Shown one piece after another: positions 1 through 7,724 of a DNA stretch of 36,430 nt. Where the stretch lies: the NCBI GenBank assembly GCA_047632435.1, contig JBLICU010000026.1:1-36430 (forward strand). The letters run 5' to 3'. The translations under genes and the position numbers were made by a program. The notes under the pieces were generated by a model. The model did no database searches. It was given only the letters and a program-made list of their open reading frames with translations, and was not told where the DNA came from. This DNA is from JAMZMI01 sp047632435 (GTDB taxonomy: Bacteria > Bacteroidota > Bacteroidia > Cytophagales > Cyclobacteriaceae). The first letter of the stretch is position 1, and the number at the start of each line of letters is the position of its first letter.

Positions 1-155
1 AAACTACTAATAAATCTCCTGGACGTTCTGACATTTTCAACCAAATAATGGGAGGTGTTTTTGATCACATCAAGTACCATTGGGGCAATAAATGATGCAT
101 CATTTTTCTCAGAGAGATAGCTTGGAATTATAAAGAGAGTGCCTTTGTTGGCCAT
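1..155 (-). CDS. RsmI-like SAM-dependent methyltransferase, N-terminal part only
   Basis: The minus strand opens with 51 codons of a protein starting MANKGTLFIIPSYLSE at an ATG at 155. It then runs off the window edge, so the C-terminal part is missing. The stretch KGTLFIIP near the start, followed by VLDVIKNTSHYLVENVRTSRRF (residues 27-48), matches the N-terminus of the tetrapyrrole-methylase fold proteins related to 16S rRNA methyltransferase RsmI. In the Bacteroidota these form a shorter RsmI-related family. The glycine-rich SAM site would lie further on and cannot be seen. The ATG is 41 bases after the stop of the alpha/beta hydrolase on the same strand, so it is probably co-transcribed with pdxJ and the hydrolase. 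The family call rests on a short stretch; the exact substrate is unknown. Confidence 0.6.
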   Translation of the reverse strand, partial: MANKGTLFIIPSYLSEKNDASFIAPMVLDVIKNTSHYLVENVRTSRRFISS

Positions 156-196
156 AAAGTAATATATTTTTCTTCCCAGTACAGGATAAGGATATT

Positions 197-961
197 CTAT
201 TTTGATAAAAAATCGAGAACTAAATCGTAAAATTCTTTAGGCTTTTCAGCGTGAACCCAGTGGCCAGATCCTGTGATCATTTCAATCCTGGCTTGTGGAA
301 AATGTCTTAAGATCATCTCTTCGTCCTCAGCCTTAATATAATTTGAATTACCACCGCCGATAAACATGGTTTGGCCATTATAAATGTCATTCGGATTGAG
401 AGCCCTACCAACTTCAGTGGCATTATTCTCTAATGAACCAAGGTTGATTTTCCAGATAAAATTACCAGCATCATCACGTGTAAGATTCTTAAGAATAAAT
501 AGCCGGACTCCAAAATCGGGAATGGCCGCCGAAAGTTGTTCATCGGCCTCTTTTCGTGATGCTATTTTTGAGAGTTCAATGGATTTGAATCCATCGAAAA
601 TGTTTTCATGATGTGGTGGATATTGTTTTGGACCAATATCTACAATAATAAGTTTATCAACTTTCTCCGGGTACTTAACAGCAAAATTCATAGCCGCTTT
701 GCCCCCCATCGAATGACCAATCAAAATCACATTATTATGACCTTCGCCATCAATTAATTCATTCAGATCATCTACCAATAAATCATAGTTGAATGCGTCA
801 CTATGAGGTGAGTTACCATGATTCCTTTGATCTACCAGATAAACTTTGAATTTTTCGGAGAGTGCTTTTCCAACAGTTTGCCAATTGTCAGCTGACCCAA
901 AAAGGCCATGTAGAATAACCAATGGCACACCTTCTCCCAGGGTTCTAAATGATAATTTCAT
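197..961 (-). CDS. alpha/beta hydrolase (YbfF-like esterase)
   Basis: This is a 254-residue alpha/beta hydrolase fold protein. The oxyanion-hole motif HGLFGSADNW is at residues 18-27, the nucleophile elbow GHSMGG at 82-87 has Ser84 as the likely nucleophile, and the catalytic histidine is His234 in GSGHWVHAEKP. The sequence VDQRNHGNSPHS (43-54) is typical of the YbfF/carboxylesterase subgroup, whose natural substrates are poorly known. I chose the ATG at 961 because it overlaps the TGA of pdxJ as ATGA and gives a normal family length. An in-frame upstream start at 1021 would add 20 residues read from inside pdxJ and is unlikely. Translational coupling to pdxJ is likely. No signal peptide is visible, so it should be cytoplasmic. 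Confidence 0.85.
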   Translation of the reverse strand: MKLSFRTLGEGVPLVILHGLFGSADNWQTVGKALSEKFKVYLVDQRNHGNSPHSDAFNYDLLVDDLNELIDGEGHNNVILIGHSMGGKAAMNFAVKYPEKVDKLIIVDIGPKQYPPHHENIFDGFKSIELSKIASRKEADEQLSAAIPDFGVRLFILKNLTRDDAGNFIWKINLGSLENNATEVGRALNPNDIYNGQTMFIGGGNSNYIKAEDEEMILRHFPQARIEMITGSGHWVHAEKPKEFYDLVLDFLSK

Positions 962-1671
962 TGAATCTTTCTTAAATACATCTGAATAGTGTTTTCCAGA
1001 CCATAATATAACGCATCGCATATTAATGCATGGCCAATAGACACCTCGTCCAATTGCGGAATGCAGGATTTTAGGTACTGCAAATTGATTAAATCCAAAT
1101 CATGTCCAGCATTTAAGCCAAGTCCCAATTCGGTCGCCTTGGCGGCCGCTTTTATATATGCGCTTACGGCCGCTTCCCTGTCCATTGAATATCCTGAGGC
1201 GTATGGTTCAGTATACAGCTCTATTCTGTCAGCACCAGTCGTTTTTGCGCCCGCGACCATTTTTTCATTCGGATCAACAAAAATAGATACCCTGCTGCCA
1301 TAAGACTTGAGTTTTGCAATAATTTCCGCAAGCATGTCATGGTTCTGAATAGTATCCCACCCGGCACAAGAAGTCAATACACCCGGGCCATCTGGAACCA
1401 AAGTAACTTGCTCCGGCTTCACAATTTCAATGATCTGCATAAATCGCTTGTCTGGATAACCTTCAATATTAAATTCAGTACTAACAACCTCTTTTAGATC
1501 CAGTACATCCTTATAAGTGATGTGTCTTTCATCTGGTCTGGGGTGAACCGTGATCCCTTGAGCACCAAATCTTTCACAATCTTGGGCTGTTTGTACAACA
1601 TTTGGATTATTCCCTCCGCGCGCGTTGCGCAGAGTTGCAATTTTGTTGATGTTTACGCTAAGTTTGGTCAT
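958..1671 (-). CDS. pdxJ: pyridoxine 5'-phosphate synthase
   Basis: PdxJ condenses 1-deoxy-D-xylulose 5-phosphate with 3-amino-2-oxopropyl phosphate to form pyridoxine 5'-phosphate, the last ring-forming step of de novo vitamin B6 synthesis. The 237-residue length is normal for the family. Visible signatures are the N-terminal SVNINKIATLRNARGG (5-20), the active-site segment HPRPDERHI (43-51), the VPDGPG loop that replaces the VPE/K-type loop of other PdxJ proteins, NAGHDLDLIN, and the C-terminal SIGHALI. It is the first gene of a minus-strand unit with the hydrolase and the RsmI-like methyltransferase. It is transcribed away from the YqeY gene, with 47 bases between the two start codons. Confidence 0.96.
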   Translation of the reverse strand: MTKLSVNINKIATLRNARGGNNPNVVQTAQDCERFGAQGITVHPRPDERHITYKDVLDLKEVVSTEFNIEGYPDKRFMQIIEIVKPEQVTLVPDGPGVLTSCAGWDTIQNHDMLAEIIAKLKSYGSRVSIFVDPNEKMVAGAKTTGADRIELYTEPYASGYSMDREAAVSAYIKAAAKATELGLGLNAGHDLDLINLQYLKSCIPQLDEVSIGHALICDALYYGLENTIQMYLRKIQ

Positions 1672-1701
1672 TGGATTAACACAAGTTCAAGAGCAAATTT
1701 G
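1671..1701 (+). promoter_or_regulatory. candidate promoter for the YqeY gene (TTG - 20 - CAAATTTG)
   Basis: The short pdxJ/yqeY divergent gap holds TTG at 1671-1673, and 20 bases later the octamer CAAATTTG at 1694-1701. Bacteroidota promoters have TTG about 19 bases before TAnnTTTG, so this matches except for the first base of the -7 box. The expected transcript start near 1707 precedes the ATG at 1719. The octamer is palindromic, but no matching TTG is seen for the pdxJ direction. Confidence 0.35.
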
Positions 1702-1718
1702 TTCATAAAAAATAGATT

Positions 1719-2168
1719 ATGAGTTTAAAAAAGAAAATTGAAGGGGAGATAAAGCAGGCGATGCTCGCAAGGGACAAAATCCGATTGAATGCATTAAGGT
1801 CAATTAAATCATCGATTTTATTGGCTGAGACTGAAAAGGGAGCAAGTCAGGAACTCACGGAAGATGCGGAAATGAAGCTATTGACTAAAGCAGCAAAGCA
1901 GCGAAGAGATTCATATGATATCTATATTGATCAGAAAAGAGATGATTTAGCGTCAGTTGAAAAGGCTGAACTTGAGGTGATTGAGGAATTTCTTCCTAAA
2001 CAACTTACAGCAATTGAGGTTGAACAGGAAGTGAAAGTAATAATCGCCGAAGTGGGTGCGTCTGGGGCACAGGACTTGGGCAAAGTAATGGGTGTTGCAA
2101 CTAAGAAATTAGCCGGCAAAGCAGATGGTAAGGTAATTTCAGCTCTAGCAAAACAACTATTGAGTTAA
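1719..2168 (+). CDS. GatB/YqeY domain-containing protein
   Basis: This 149-residue protein matches the YqeY family, which is homologous to the C-terminal tRNA-binding domain of the GatB subunit of Asp/Glu-tRNA amidotransferase. Family hallmarks are the N-terminal SLKKKIEGEIKQAMLARDKIRLNALR, the middle KQRRDSYDIYIDQKRDDLASVEKAELEVIEEFLPKQL, and the C-terminal MGVATKKLAGKADGKVISALAKQLL. The usual length is about 148 residues, so it is full length. The free-standing family's cellular role is not settled; tRNA binding is inferred from the GatB tail. It heads a long plus-strand run and the CvpA gene starts 3 bases after its stop. Confidence 0.92.
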   Translation: MSLKKKIEGEIKQAMLARDKIRLNALRSIKSSILLAETEKGASQELTEDAEMKLLTKAAKQRRDSYDIYIDQKRDDLASVEKAELEVIEEFLPKQLTAIEVEQEVKVIIAEVGASGAQDLGKVMGVATKKLAGKADGKVISALAKQLLS

Positions 2169-2171
2169 GAT

Positions 2172-2717
2172 TTGAGTTATTTAGACATATTTTTCATCGT
2201 CGTATTCATCATTGGGATAGTAAAGGGATATTTGAAAGGGCTTGTAATGGAGTTGTTTTCATTTATTGGCTTTTTTGCCGGACTCTTTGCGGCCATCAAA
2301 TTGACCATTCCTATATCGAATAATTTTTTTCAAGGCACTGAATATTTTCAGGTTTTAACCATAGGCGTTTTTATTGTGCTTTTTATTCTTGTTGTATTAA
2401 TCATGACTCTTTTAGGTAAAATGCTGAAAAAGGCTATCGATATTACGTTTCTTGGGTTTTTTGATAACATACTTGGAGCCATAGCCTCAGTATTCAAATG
2501 GGCTTTTATATTCAGTGTGGTCATTTGGGTTTTTGATTCCATTGGTTTCAGAATTCCAGATGAAATGATCGGTGATTCAATGATATATCCGATTATTGAG
2601 GTAATAGGGCCAAAAGTATTCGAATGGGTTTCTTATGTCATGCCATTTCTCAAGGATATGATTGATTCGCTTGAAAATATCGCGGGTAAATCAAAATCCG
2701 TATATACCTTTTTGTAG
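2172..2717 (+). CDS. CvpA family membrane protein
   Basis: This is a 181-residue inner-membrane protein with about four hydrophobic segments (roughly residues 4-24, 28-48, 63-86 and 100-122). The N-terminus SYLDIFFIVVFIIGIVKGYLKGLV is the typical start of the CvpA (colicin V production) family, with a GXXKG turn after the first segment. CvpA in enterobacteria is needed for colicin V production and has been linked to envelope stress; its molecular role is unclear. The start appears to be TTG at 2172, 3 bases after the YqeY stop. No ATG in frame lies close enough to preserve the first membrane segment. The second alpha/beta hydrolase gene follows 9 bases downstream. Confidence 0.85.
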   Translation: MSYLDIFFIVVFIIGIVKGYLKGLVMELFSFIGFFAGLFAAIKLTIPISNNFFQGTEYFQVLTIGVFIVLFILVVLIMTLLGKMLKKAIDITFLGFFDNILGAIASVFKWAFIFSVVIWVFDSIGFRIPDEMIGDSMIYPIIEVIGPKVFEWVSYVMPFLKDMIDSLENIAGKSKSVYTFL

Positions 2718-2726
2718 ATTTAAGTA

Positions 2727-3485
2727 ATGGAGATAAAGCAAAGAAATGGGTTTCAGTATATTGATGAAGGAGATGGAGAGGTTCTTCTATTGCTTCATGG
2801 GCTTTTTGGAGCGCTAAGTAACTGGGATTTGGTAGTTCAAAGATTTTCAAAAAAATATCGGGTAATGATCCCCTTACTGCCTATTTACACCATGCCAATA
2901 AAAGAAGCTGGGCTGGATTCATTGAATAAATTTGTTGAAGAGTTTGTTACTGAATTTCAGCTATCAAATATGAATCTTATCGGAAATTCCTTAGGAGGTC
3001 ATATTGGATTGATATTCACTTTAAGAAATCCAGAAAAAGTAAAGACACTTACATTAACAGGAAGTTCCGGATTGTTCGAAAACGCCATGGGCGGCTCGTT
3101 CCCAAGAAGAGGAAGTTATGAATACGTGGCGGAAAGAGTGGCTTATACGTTTTATGATCCTAAAACAGCTACAAAGGATTTGATAGATGAGGTTTTTGAA
3201 ACTACCAAAAGTATTCCGAAAGCATTAAGAATAGTTGCCATCGCCAAATCAGCTCAAAGGCACAATATGGCCAATGACATACCGGCAATAAAAGTCCCAA
3301 CCTTATTGGTGTGGGGATTAAATGATACGATAACACCTCCTTATGTTGCCCATGAATTTGATCGTTTAATTCCAAATACGACTTTAAAATTTGTTGATAA
3401 GTGTTGTCACGCCCCAATGATGGAACATCCAGAAATTTTCAACACCTTTTTGGAAGAGTTTCTAAATGAAAAGGAGCTAGTATGA
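2727..3485 (+). CDS. alpha/beta hydrolase
   Basis: This is a 252-residue alpha/beta hydrolase. The oxyanion segment LLHGLFGALSNW spans residues 22-33, the nucleophile elbow is GNSLGG at 86-91 with Ser88, the likely acid is in VWGLNDTITPP near residue 200, and the base is His228 in CCHAPMMEHP. It differs from the hydrolase at 197-961: the elbow is GNSLGG instead of GHSMGG, and the region after strand 4 (MIPLLPIYTMP) lacks the usual DxRGxG turn. Its substrate cannot be told from sequence. The stop overlaps the start of the CBS protein as ATGA, so the two are probably translationally coupled and belong to the nadK unit. Confidence 0.88.
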   Translation: MEIKQRNGFQYIDEGDGEVLLLLHGLFGALSNWDLVVQRFSKKYRVMIPLLPIYTMPIKEAGLDSLNKFVEEFVTEFQLSNMNLIGNSLGGHIGLIFTLRNPEKVKTLTLTGSSGLFENAMGGSFPRRGSYEYVAERVAYTFYDPKTATKDLIDEVFETTKSIPKALRIVAIAKSAQRHNMANDIPAIKVPTLLVWGLNDTITPPYVAHEFDRLIPNTTLKFVDKCCHAPMMEHPEIFNTFLEEFLNEKELV

Positions 3486-4147
3486 TAGCAAAGGAGCTAG
3501 TAAATTACATGATTCCTCCACTGAAACCTTCTGATGATATCGGTAAGGCCAAGCTTTGGATGGACGAATTGCGTTTATCTCAGCTTCCTGTTTCAGGCGA
3601 TGGTCAATATCTAGGTATTATCACAGAGGAAATGCTTTTTGACGACAATCTGCATTTTTCAGTGGTTGGTGATTATCCCCTTTTAGGTCAGAATTGTCAT
3701 GTTACGGCTTTTAATCACTACTATGACGTGATGAAAGTATTAAGTAACGAAGGATTGCGACTGGTGGCAGTTTTGGATGATTTGGACCAATACATTGGTG
3801 TTATCTCAACCGAAGATTTAGTGGAGGCTTTTGCTAAATCCTCCTCAGTATTAAATCCTGGAGCTATTTTGACATTGAAGCTCAACGCAATTGACTATTC
3901 CTTATCTGAAATAAGTCGTTTGATTGAATCGAATGATGCCAAAATACTCTCCTCATATATAAGCGAAGATCAAAACGATGCATCCAAATTATTGCTGACT
4001 TTAAAGATTAATAAGGAAGACGTCAATAGAATCATAGCATCTCTTGGAAATTATGGGTTTCAAATTGAATCCTCATTTAGTTCTGCCAAATCCAGCTTTG
4101 ATCAGCAAGAAAGACTGGATATTTTTATGAAATACCTCAAAATATAA
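3482..4147 (+). CDS. CBS domain protein with C-terminal ACT-like region
   Basis: This 221-residue soluble protein begins with a CBS pair (about residues 5-55 and 65-120), shown by MIPPLKPSDDIGKAKLWMDELRLSQLPVSGDGQYLGIITEEML and by the second repeat with VAVLDDLDQYIGVISTEDLVEAF (given here as family-typical segments around residues 30-60 and 95-117). The remaining part, about 125-200, has the hydrophobic pattern of an ACT domain (ILTLKLNAIDYSLSEISRLI, then LLLTLKINKEDVNRIIASL). CBS pairs usually bind adenine nucleotides or SAM, and ACT domains bind small ligands, so a sensor role is likely. It overlaps the upstream hydrolase by 4 bases and ends 3 bases before nadK, which suggests, but does not prove, a link to NAD(P) supply. 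Confidence 0.85.
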   Translation: MIAKELVNYMIPPLKPSDDIGKAKLWMDELRLSQLPVSGDGQYLGIITEEMLFDDNLHFSVVGDYPLLGQNCHVTAFNHYYDVMKVLSNEGLRLVAVLDDLDQYIGVISTEDLVEAFAKSSSVLNPGAILTLKLNAIDYSLSEISRLIESNDAKILSSYISEDQNDASKLLLTLKINKEDVNRIIASLGNYGFQIESSFSSAKSSFDQQERLDIFMKYLKI

Positions 4148-4150
4148 GAC

Positions 4151-5020
4151 ATGGGGAAAATTGCGATTCATAGCCTGGCCATACATGATGATGTTCTTGA
4201 GTTGGTAGAAAACATGCTGGCACAATTGCAACAAGCGAATAGTGAAATTTACATTTCAGATAAGATCGCCTCACAGAAAATTGGTTTATTTGATGGATTC
4301 CCAATTTTTGATCGCTCCACAGACTTATCCGATTTTGAAGCCATTTTAAGCCTAGGGGGAGATGGCACACTTTTAAATACGCTCACATATGTTGGTAAAT
4401 CTGAATTACCAATTATGGGAATCAATCTGGGCAGATTGGGTTTTTTGGCTAACATTTCCAAAGATCAAATCGAATCTGCTTTGGATTCTTATTTTTTGGG
4501 TGATTTTGAATATGATGATAGAACTCTCATTAGCCTAGATTCTGATATAGACATTTTTCAAGGCATCAATTATGCGCTCAACGAATTTGCCATTCTCAGA
4601 AAAGACACATCGTCTATGATTGTGGTAAAATGTTTCATAAACGGCGAATACCTCAATACTTATTGGGCGGATGGTCTGATGGTTTCTACTCCCACCGGAT
4701 CAACGGGGTATTCACTTAGCTGTGGAGGCCCGGTGATCATGCCACAAACCAATACATTTATAATTACTCCTGTGAGTCCTCACAATTTAAATATGAGACC
4801 ACTTATCGTTTCCGAAAATTGTGAACTAAAATTTACAATTGAGTCAAGAGATCAATCATTTCTGGTTTCTATGGATTCAAGGTCAGAAGCCATTGATAGT
4901 CCTCAAGAATTGGTGATAAGAAAAGCTGATTTTTCTGCTAGGTTGATCAAAGTGAAAGGGAGCTCTTTTTTAGAAACTTTAAGAAATAAACTCACTTGGG
5001 GTTTGGATCGTAGAAATTAA
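4151..5020 (+). CDS. nadK: NAD kinase
   Basis: NadK phosphorylates NAD to NADP using ATP or polyphosphate, in the cytoplasm. The 289-residue protein carries the diagnostic GGDGT motif at 69-73, the NE pair at 144-145 in YALNEFAI, the DG at 174-175, and the TPTGSTGYSLSCGGP loop at 180-194. The conserved stretch ITPVSPHNLNMRPLI follows. Length and motif order are normal for bacterial NadK. The ATG at 4151 follows the CBS-protein stop by 3 bases. A Bacteroidota -7 box lies in the 3' gap, so the following outer-membrane protein genes probably form a separate transcription unit. Confidence 0.96.
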   Translation: MGKIAIHSLAIHDDVLELVENMLAQLQQANSEIYISDKIASQKIGLFDGFPIFDRSTDLSDFEAILSLGGDGTLLNTLTYVGKSELPIMGINLGRLGFLANISKDQIESALDSYFLGDFEYDDRTLISLDSDIDIFQGINYALNEFAILRKDTSSMIVVKCFINGEYLNTYWADGLMVSTPTGSTGYSLSCGGPVIMPQTNTFIITPVSPHNLNMRPLIVSENCELKFTIESRDQSFLVSMDSRSEAIDSPQELVIRKADFSARLIKVKGSSFLETLRNKLTWGLDRRN

Positions 5021-5052
5021 GCAAGTTTATATCTTAAATCATCCAATTTATT

Positions 5053-5060
5053 TACTTTTG
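5053..5060 (+). promoter_or_regulatory. Bacteroidota -7 box TACTTTTG before the DUF6089 genes
   Basis: The octamer TACTTTTG fits the Bacteroidota -7 consensus TAnnTTTG exactly. It lies in the nadK/DUF6089 gap. No clear TTG is present at the -33 position. The expected transcript start is near 5066, which would rule out the GTG at 5060 as the start of the next gene and favours the ATG at 5078. Confidence 0.5.
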
Positions 5061-5077
5061 TGCACATGGGTGAAGTT

Positions 5078-6187
5078 ATGAAACTAAGGAGTTTATATAT
5101 ATTTTCGATCATATGCCTATTTTTATTTTCTGGAATTGACGGTCAAGCGCAGTTTAGCAGCAAATACGGGAAGAAAAAAGGCAAGAATAAAGCGATTTCA
5201 AATTACCACGGAGGATCTGTGGGAGGAAGATTTCGGCCATATGAATTTGCCGGCTTTAATGTAAACACCCTCAATTATTTTGGTGATCTGGCTCCATTGA
5301 CTAAAGCGGGAAGTACGGATGTAAGCTTTACAAGACCGGGATTTGGTTTTAATATGGGTTATAAATTTAACTCATATATGGCCCTACGTGGCGGTTTGAA
5401 CTGGGGTAGACTTCAAGCGTCAGATGCATCATCAGACCCAGATTATACTTCAGATGGAGGTAATGGTCGATATCAAAGAAACCTTAGTTTCCGAAATGAC
5501 ATTTACGAATTACAATTAGGTTTGGAAATATACCTTTTACCAAACTTTGGTGGCCCGAATACACGACTTCCTATTAATGCCTATGTTTTTTTTGGGGCTG
5601 CTCTTTTTTATCATGACCCAAAAGGCCAGGTTCCAATGTATGATTATCAAACTGATTCAAGCCTGCCTGAAGCCAATCAGGCTCCAATTGCCAATGGTGG
5701 TGATTGGGTGAGCCTCAGAAAATTAGGAACTGAAGGGCAAAATTTACCTGGACATAACAGTAGCCAATACAGCCCTATTCAAGTTTCTATTCCTGTTGGA
5801 CTTGGAGGAAAAATGAGAATTCCTGGAACGCCATTTGATGTAGGGCTTGAAGTTGGTTATCGCTTTTTGTTTACAGACTACATAGATGATGTCAGTGGTG
5901 CATATGTCGCCTTGGATCAATTTGATGATCCACTGGCCAGAATCATGTCTGATAGAAGTGCCGAGTTGATCAATGTGTCAGATAATACCCAAAGGGAAAA
6001 CATCAGACCAGTTTCGATTAACTATGGCAATGACATTTCTTATTACGTTGACCAGAATCAGGGTGGAGCGAGTGTCGAAGGAAAACCTCGAGGCAATCCA
6101 AATGATAAAGACGTTTACATCGTTACAACTCTAAAGCTGACCTATGTATTGGGTTCACGCGTTAAAGCGGCAGCTAAATTCAGGTAA
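5078..6187 (+). CDS. DUF6089 family outer-membrane beta-barrel protein (first copy)
   Basis: From the ATG at 5078 the protein has 369 residues and begins with a clear signal peptide (MKLRSLYIFSIICLFLFSG, cleavage near GQAQ). After a short basic stretch rich in Lys and Gly it has alternating aromatic/glycine strands typical of an OmpA/opacity-like barrel: FAGFNVNTLNYFGDLAPLTK, GFGFNMGYKFNSYMALRGG, YELQLGLEIYLLPNF, YVFFGAALFYHDPKG, VGLEVGYRFLFTDYIDDVSG, and a terminal strand IVTTLKLTYVLG. DUF6089 proteins are found throughout the Bacteroidota next to uppS and bamA; their role is unknown. Earlier in-frame starts (GTG 5060, ATG 5066) would spoil the signal peptide or precede the likely transcript start. 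A shorter relative follows 3 bases downstream. Confidence 0.82.
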   Translation: MKLRSLYIFSIICLFLFSGIDGQAQFSSKYGKKKGKNKAISNYHGGSVGGRFRPYEFAGFNVNTLNYFGDLAPLTKAGSTDVSFTRPGFGFNMGYKFNSYMALRGGLNWGRLQASDASSDPDYTSDGGNGRYQRNLSFRNDIYELQLGLEIYLLPNFGGPNTRLPINAYVFFGAALFYHDPKGQVPMYDYQTDSSLPEANQAPIANGGDWVSLRKLGTEGQNLPGHNSSQYSPIQVSIPVGLGGKMRIPGTPFDVGLEVGYRFLFTDYIDDVSGAYVALDQFDDPLARIMSDRSAELINVSDNTQRENIRPVSINYGNDISYYVDQNQGGASVEGKPRGNPNDKDVYIVTTLKLTYVLGSRVKAAAKFR

Positions 6188-6190
6188 CAT

Positions 6191-6898
6191 TTGAAACAAC
6201 TATTTTTTCTTCTTAGTTTCCTTGCATTCACTACGATACAGGGTCAATTTCTTGAATTCGGAGGTTCTATAGGAAGCTTTAGTTATTCAGGAGATTTGAA
6301 TCGGTATCCACGTCCTTCCGAATCCAGGCTGGGATTTGGTGCTATTTATAGGATGAATTTCTCACCAGTTCTAAGTGTGAAAATGTCATTGAACTATGGC
6401 AAAGTGGCGGGAAATGATAATAAACCAGTAGATGCATTGGGTGTCTCCAGAAGATACAGTTTCGAGCATCAGATCTTCGAATTTAATTCTGTTTTTGAAT
6501 TTCATTTTCTGGACTATAGAGGGGATCAAACAGATTTGAAATGGTCACCATATGCTTTTATGGGAGTAGGATTTGTGAAAGTTAATGGTGTAGCCCCGAC
6601 TTTGGAAGATTTTAATACCATTCAATTTGTACTGCCAATGGGTGCTGGAGTTAAATATTTAATAGGCAAGCAATTTACATTGGCAGCAGAATTTGGTGTC
6701 AGAAAAACCTTTTTCGATTATCTGGATGGTGTTTCAGAAGGGGATATATATATCAAAGACTATCAATTTGGAAACCCAAATGATAATGACTGGTATTTTT
6801 TCACCGGGTTTAGCTTGACATATGTATTATACAAGATTCCTTGCCCGTTCCCTTACATACCGAATAAGTCAATATTGATGCGGATAAGATCAAATTGA
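6191..6898 (+). CDS. DUF6089 family outer-membrane beta-barrel protein (second copy)
   Basis: This 235-residue relative of the preceding gene starts at a TTG at 6191. It has a signal peptide (KQLFFLLSFLAFTTIQG, cleavage near GQF). It keeps the same barrel plan without the long insertions: LEFGGSIGSFSYSGDLNRYP, GFGAIYRMNFSPVLSVKMSL, FEFNSVFEFHFLDY, YAFMGVGFVKVNG, AAEFGVRKTFFDYLDGVSE and a final FTGFSLTYVLY. The shared tyrosine-rich turn motif FxDYLDGVS / FTDYIDDVSG links the two copies. The C-terminus carries an extra tail after the last strand (KIPCPFPYIPNK). The function is unknown. It is 3 bases from the first copy and about 85 bases upstream of uppS. Confidence 0.8.
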   Translation: MKQLFFLLSFLAFTTIQGQFLEFGGSIGSFSYSGDLNRYPRPSESRLGFGAIYRMNFSPVLSVKMSLNYGKVAGNDNKPVDALGVSRRYSFEHQIFEFNSVFEFHFLDYRGDQTDLKWSPYAFMGVGFVKVNGVAPTLEDFNTIQFVLPMGAGVKYLIGKQFTLAAEFGVRKTFFDYLDGVSEGDIYIKDYQFGNPNDNDWYFFTGFSLTYVLYKIPCPFPYIPNKSILMRIRSN

Positions 6899-6943
6899 TC
6901 CGTTAAAAAATGTTTAATAATTCCCCGTTATCGAAAAAAAGAA

Positions 6944-6951
6944 CAACTTTG
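6944..6951 (+). promoter_or_regulatory. possible -7 box CAACTTTG before uppS
   Basis: CAACTTTG differs from the TAnnTTTG consensus at one base and lies 32 bases before the favoured uppS start. No TTG is seen at the -33 position. A transcript starting near 6957 would support the ATG at 6983 rather than the TTG at 6959. Confidence 0.3.
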
Positions 6952-6982
6952 TAGCTTTTTGCCAAATGCAGGCTTTTGGAGC

Positions 6983-7723
6983 ATGAACGAACAAATAAAT
7001 CCTAACAATTTACCTCAGCATATTGCCGTTATCATGGACGGAAATGGAAGATGGGCTAAGGGTAAAGGTGCGGCAAGGATTTTTGGTCATAGGCATGCAA
7101 TTAAGGCGGTGCGTGATGTCACGGAAGGGTGTGCAGAAATTGGGATTAAATATCTCACGCTTTATGCCTTTTCTACGGAAAATTGGGCGCGTCCTAAAGC
7201 TGAAGTTGATGGATTGATGAGTTTGCTTGTTACCACAATCAATGATGAAATTTCTACATTGATGGATAACAACGTGAGTTTGCATTCTATTGGTGATATC
7301 TCAATGCTTCCGAAAAAGGCGCAGCGAGGACTTGAAGAAGCGAAAAATAAGACCGGTGATAATAATGGGCTGAAACTTGTTCTGGCACTTAATTATAGCG
7401 GCAGATGGGATATTGTCAATGCCATGAAAACTATGGCCGAAAATATTTCAAAAGGGAAATTAGACCCTGTCGATGTTGATTCAGCTACTTTGACTAAATA
7501 TCTGTCAACTAGTGGTATTCCAGATCCTGAATTGTTGATTAGAACAAGTGGGGAAATGAGAATTAGTAATTTTTTATTGTGGGAATTGGCTTATACTGAA
7601 CTTTACTTCACAGAGGTTTTATGGCCAGACTTCAGGAAACAAAACTTGATCGATGCGATTATCTCTTATCAACAGCGAGAAAGAAGGTTTGGTAAAATAA
7701 GTGAGCAGTTGAATATTGAATAA
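6983..7723 (+). CDS. uppS: isoprenyl transferase (undecaprenyl diphosphate synthase)
   Basis: UppS adds isopentenyl units in cis to farnesyl diphosphate, making the C55 lipid carrier for peptidoglycan and surface polysaccharides. From the ATG at 6983 the protein has 246 residues, the usual family length. The motif HIAVIMDGNGRWAKGKG has catalytic Asp19; the segments TLYAFSTENWARP, LNYSGRWDI, and LLIRTSGEMRISNFLLWELAYTELYF (RTSGE at 187-191) are all diagnostic. An in-frame TTG at 6959 would add eight residues (PNAGFWS) not expected for the family. The stop is followed one base later by the bamA ATG, so uppS, bamA and the two ompH genes probably form one transcript. Confidence 0.96.
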   Translation: MNEQINPNNLPQHIAVIMDGNGRWAKGKGAARIFGHRHAIKAVRDVTEGCAEIGIKYLTLYAFSTENWARPKAEVDGLMSLLVTTINDEISTLMDNNVSLHSIGDISMLPKKAQRGLEEAKNKTGDNNGLKLVLALNYSGRWDIVNAMKTMAENISKGKLDPVDVDSATLTKYLSTSGIPDPELLIRTSGEMRISNFLLWELAYTELYFTEVLWPDFRKQNLIDAIISYQQRERRFGKISEQLNIE

Positions 7724-7724
7724 T

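Noticed and set aside
197..3485. Possible recent duplication of the two alpha/beta hydrolases
   Set aside because: They share only the fold motifs (HGLFG, the elbow, catalytic His); the rest differs, so they are separate families or an old split.
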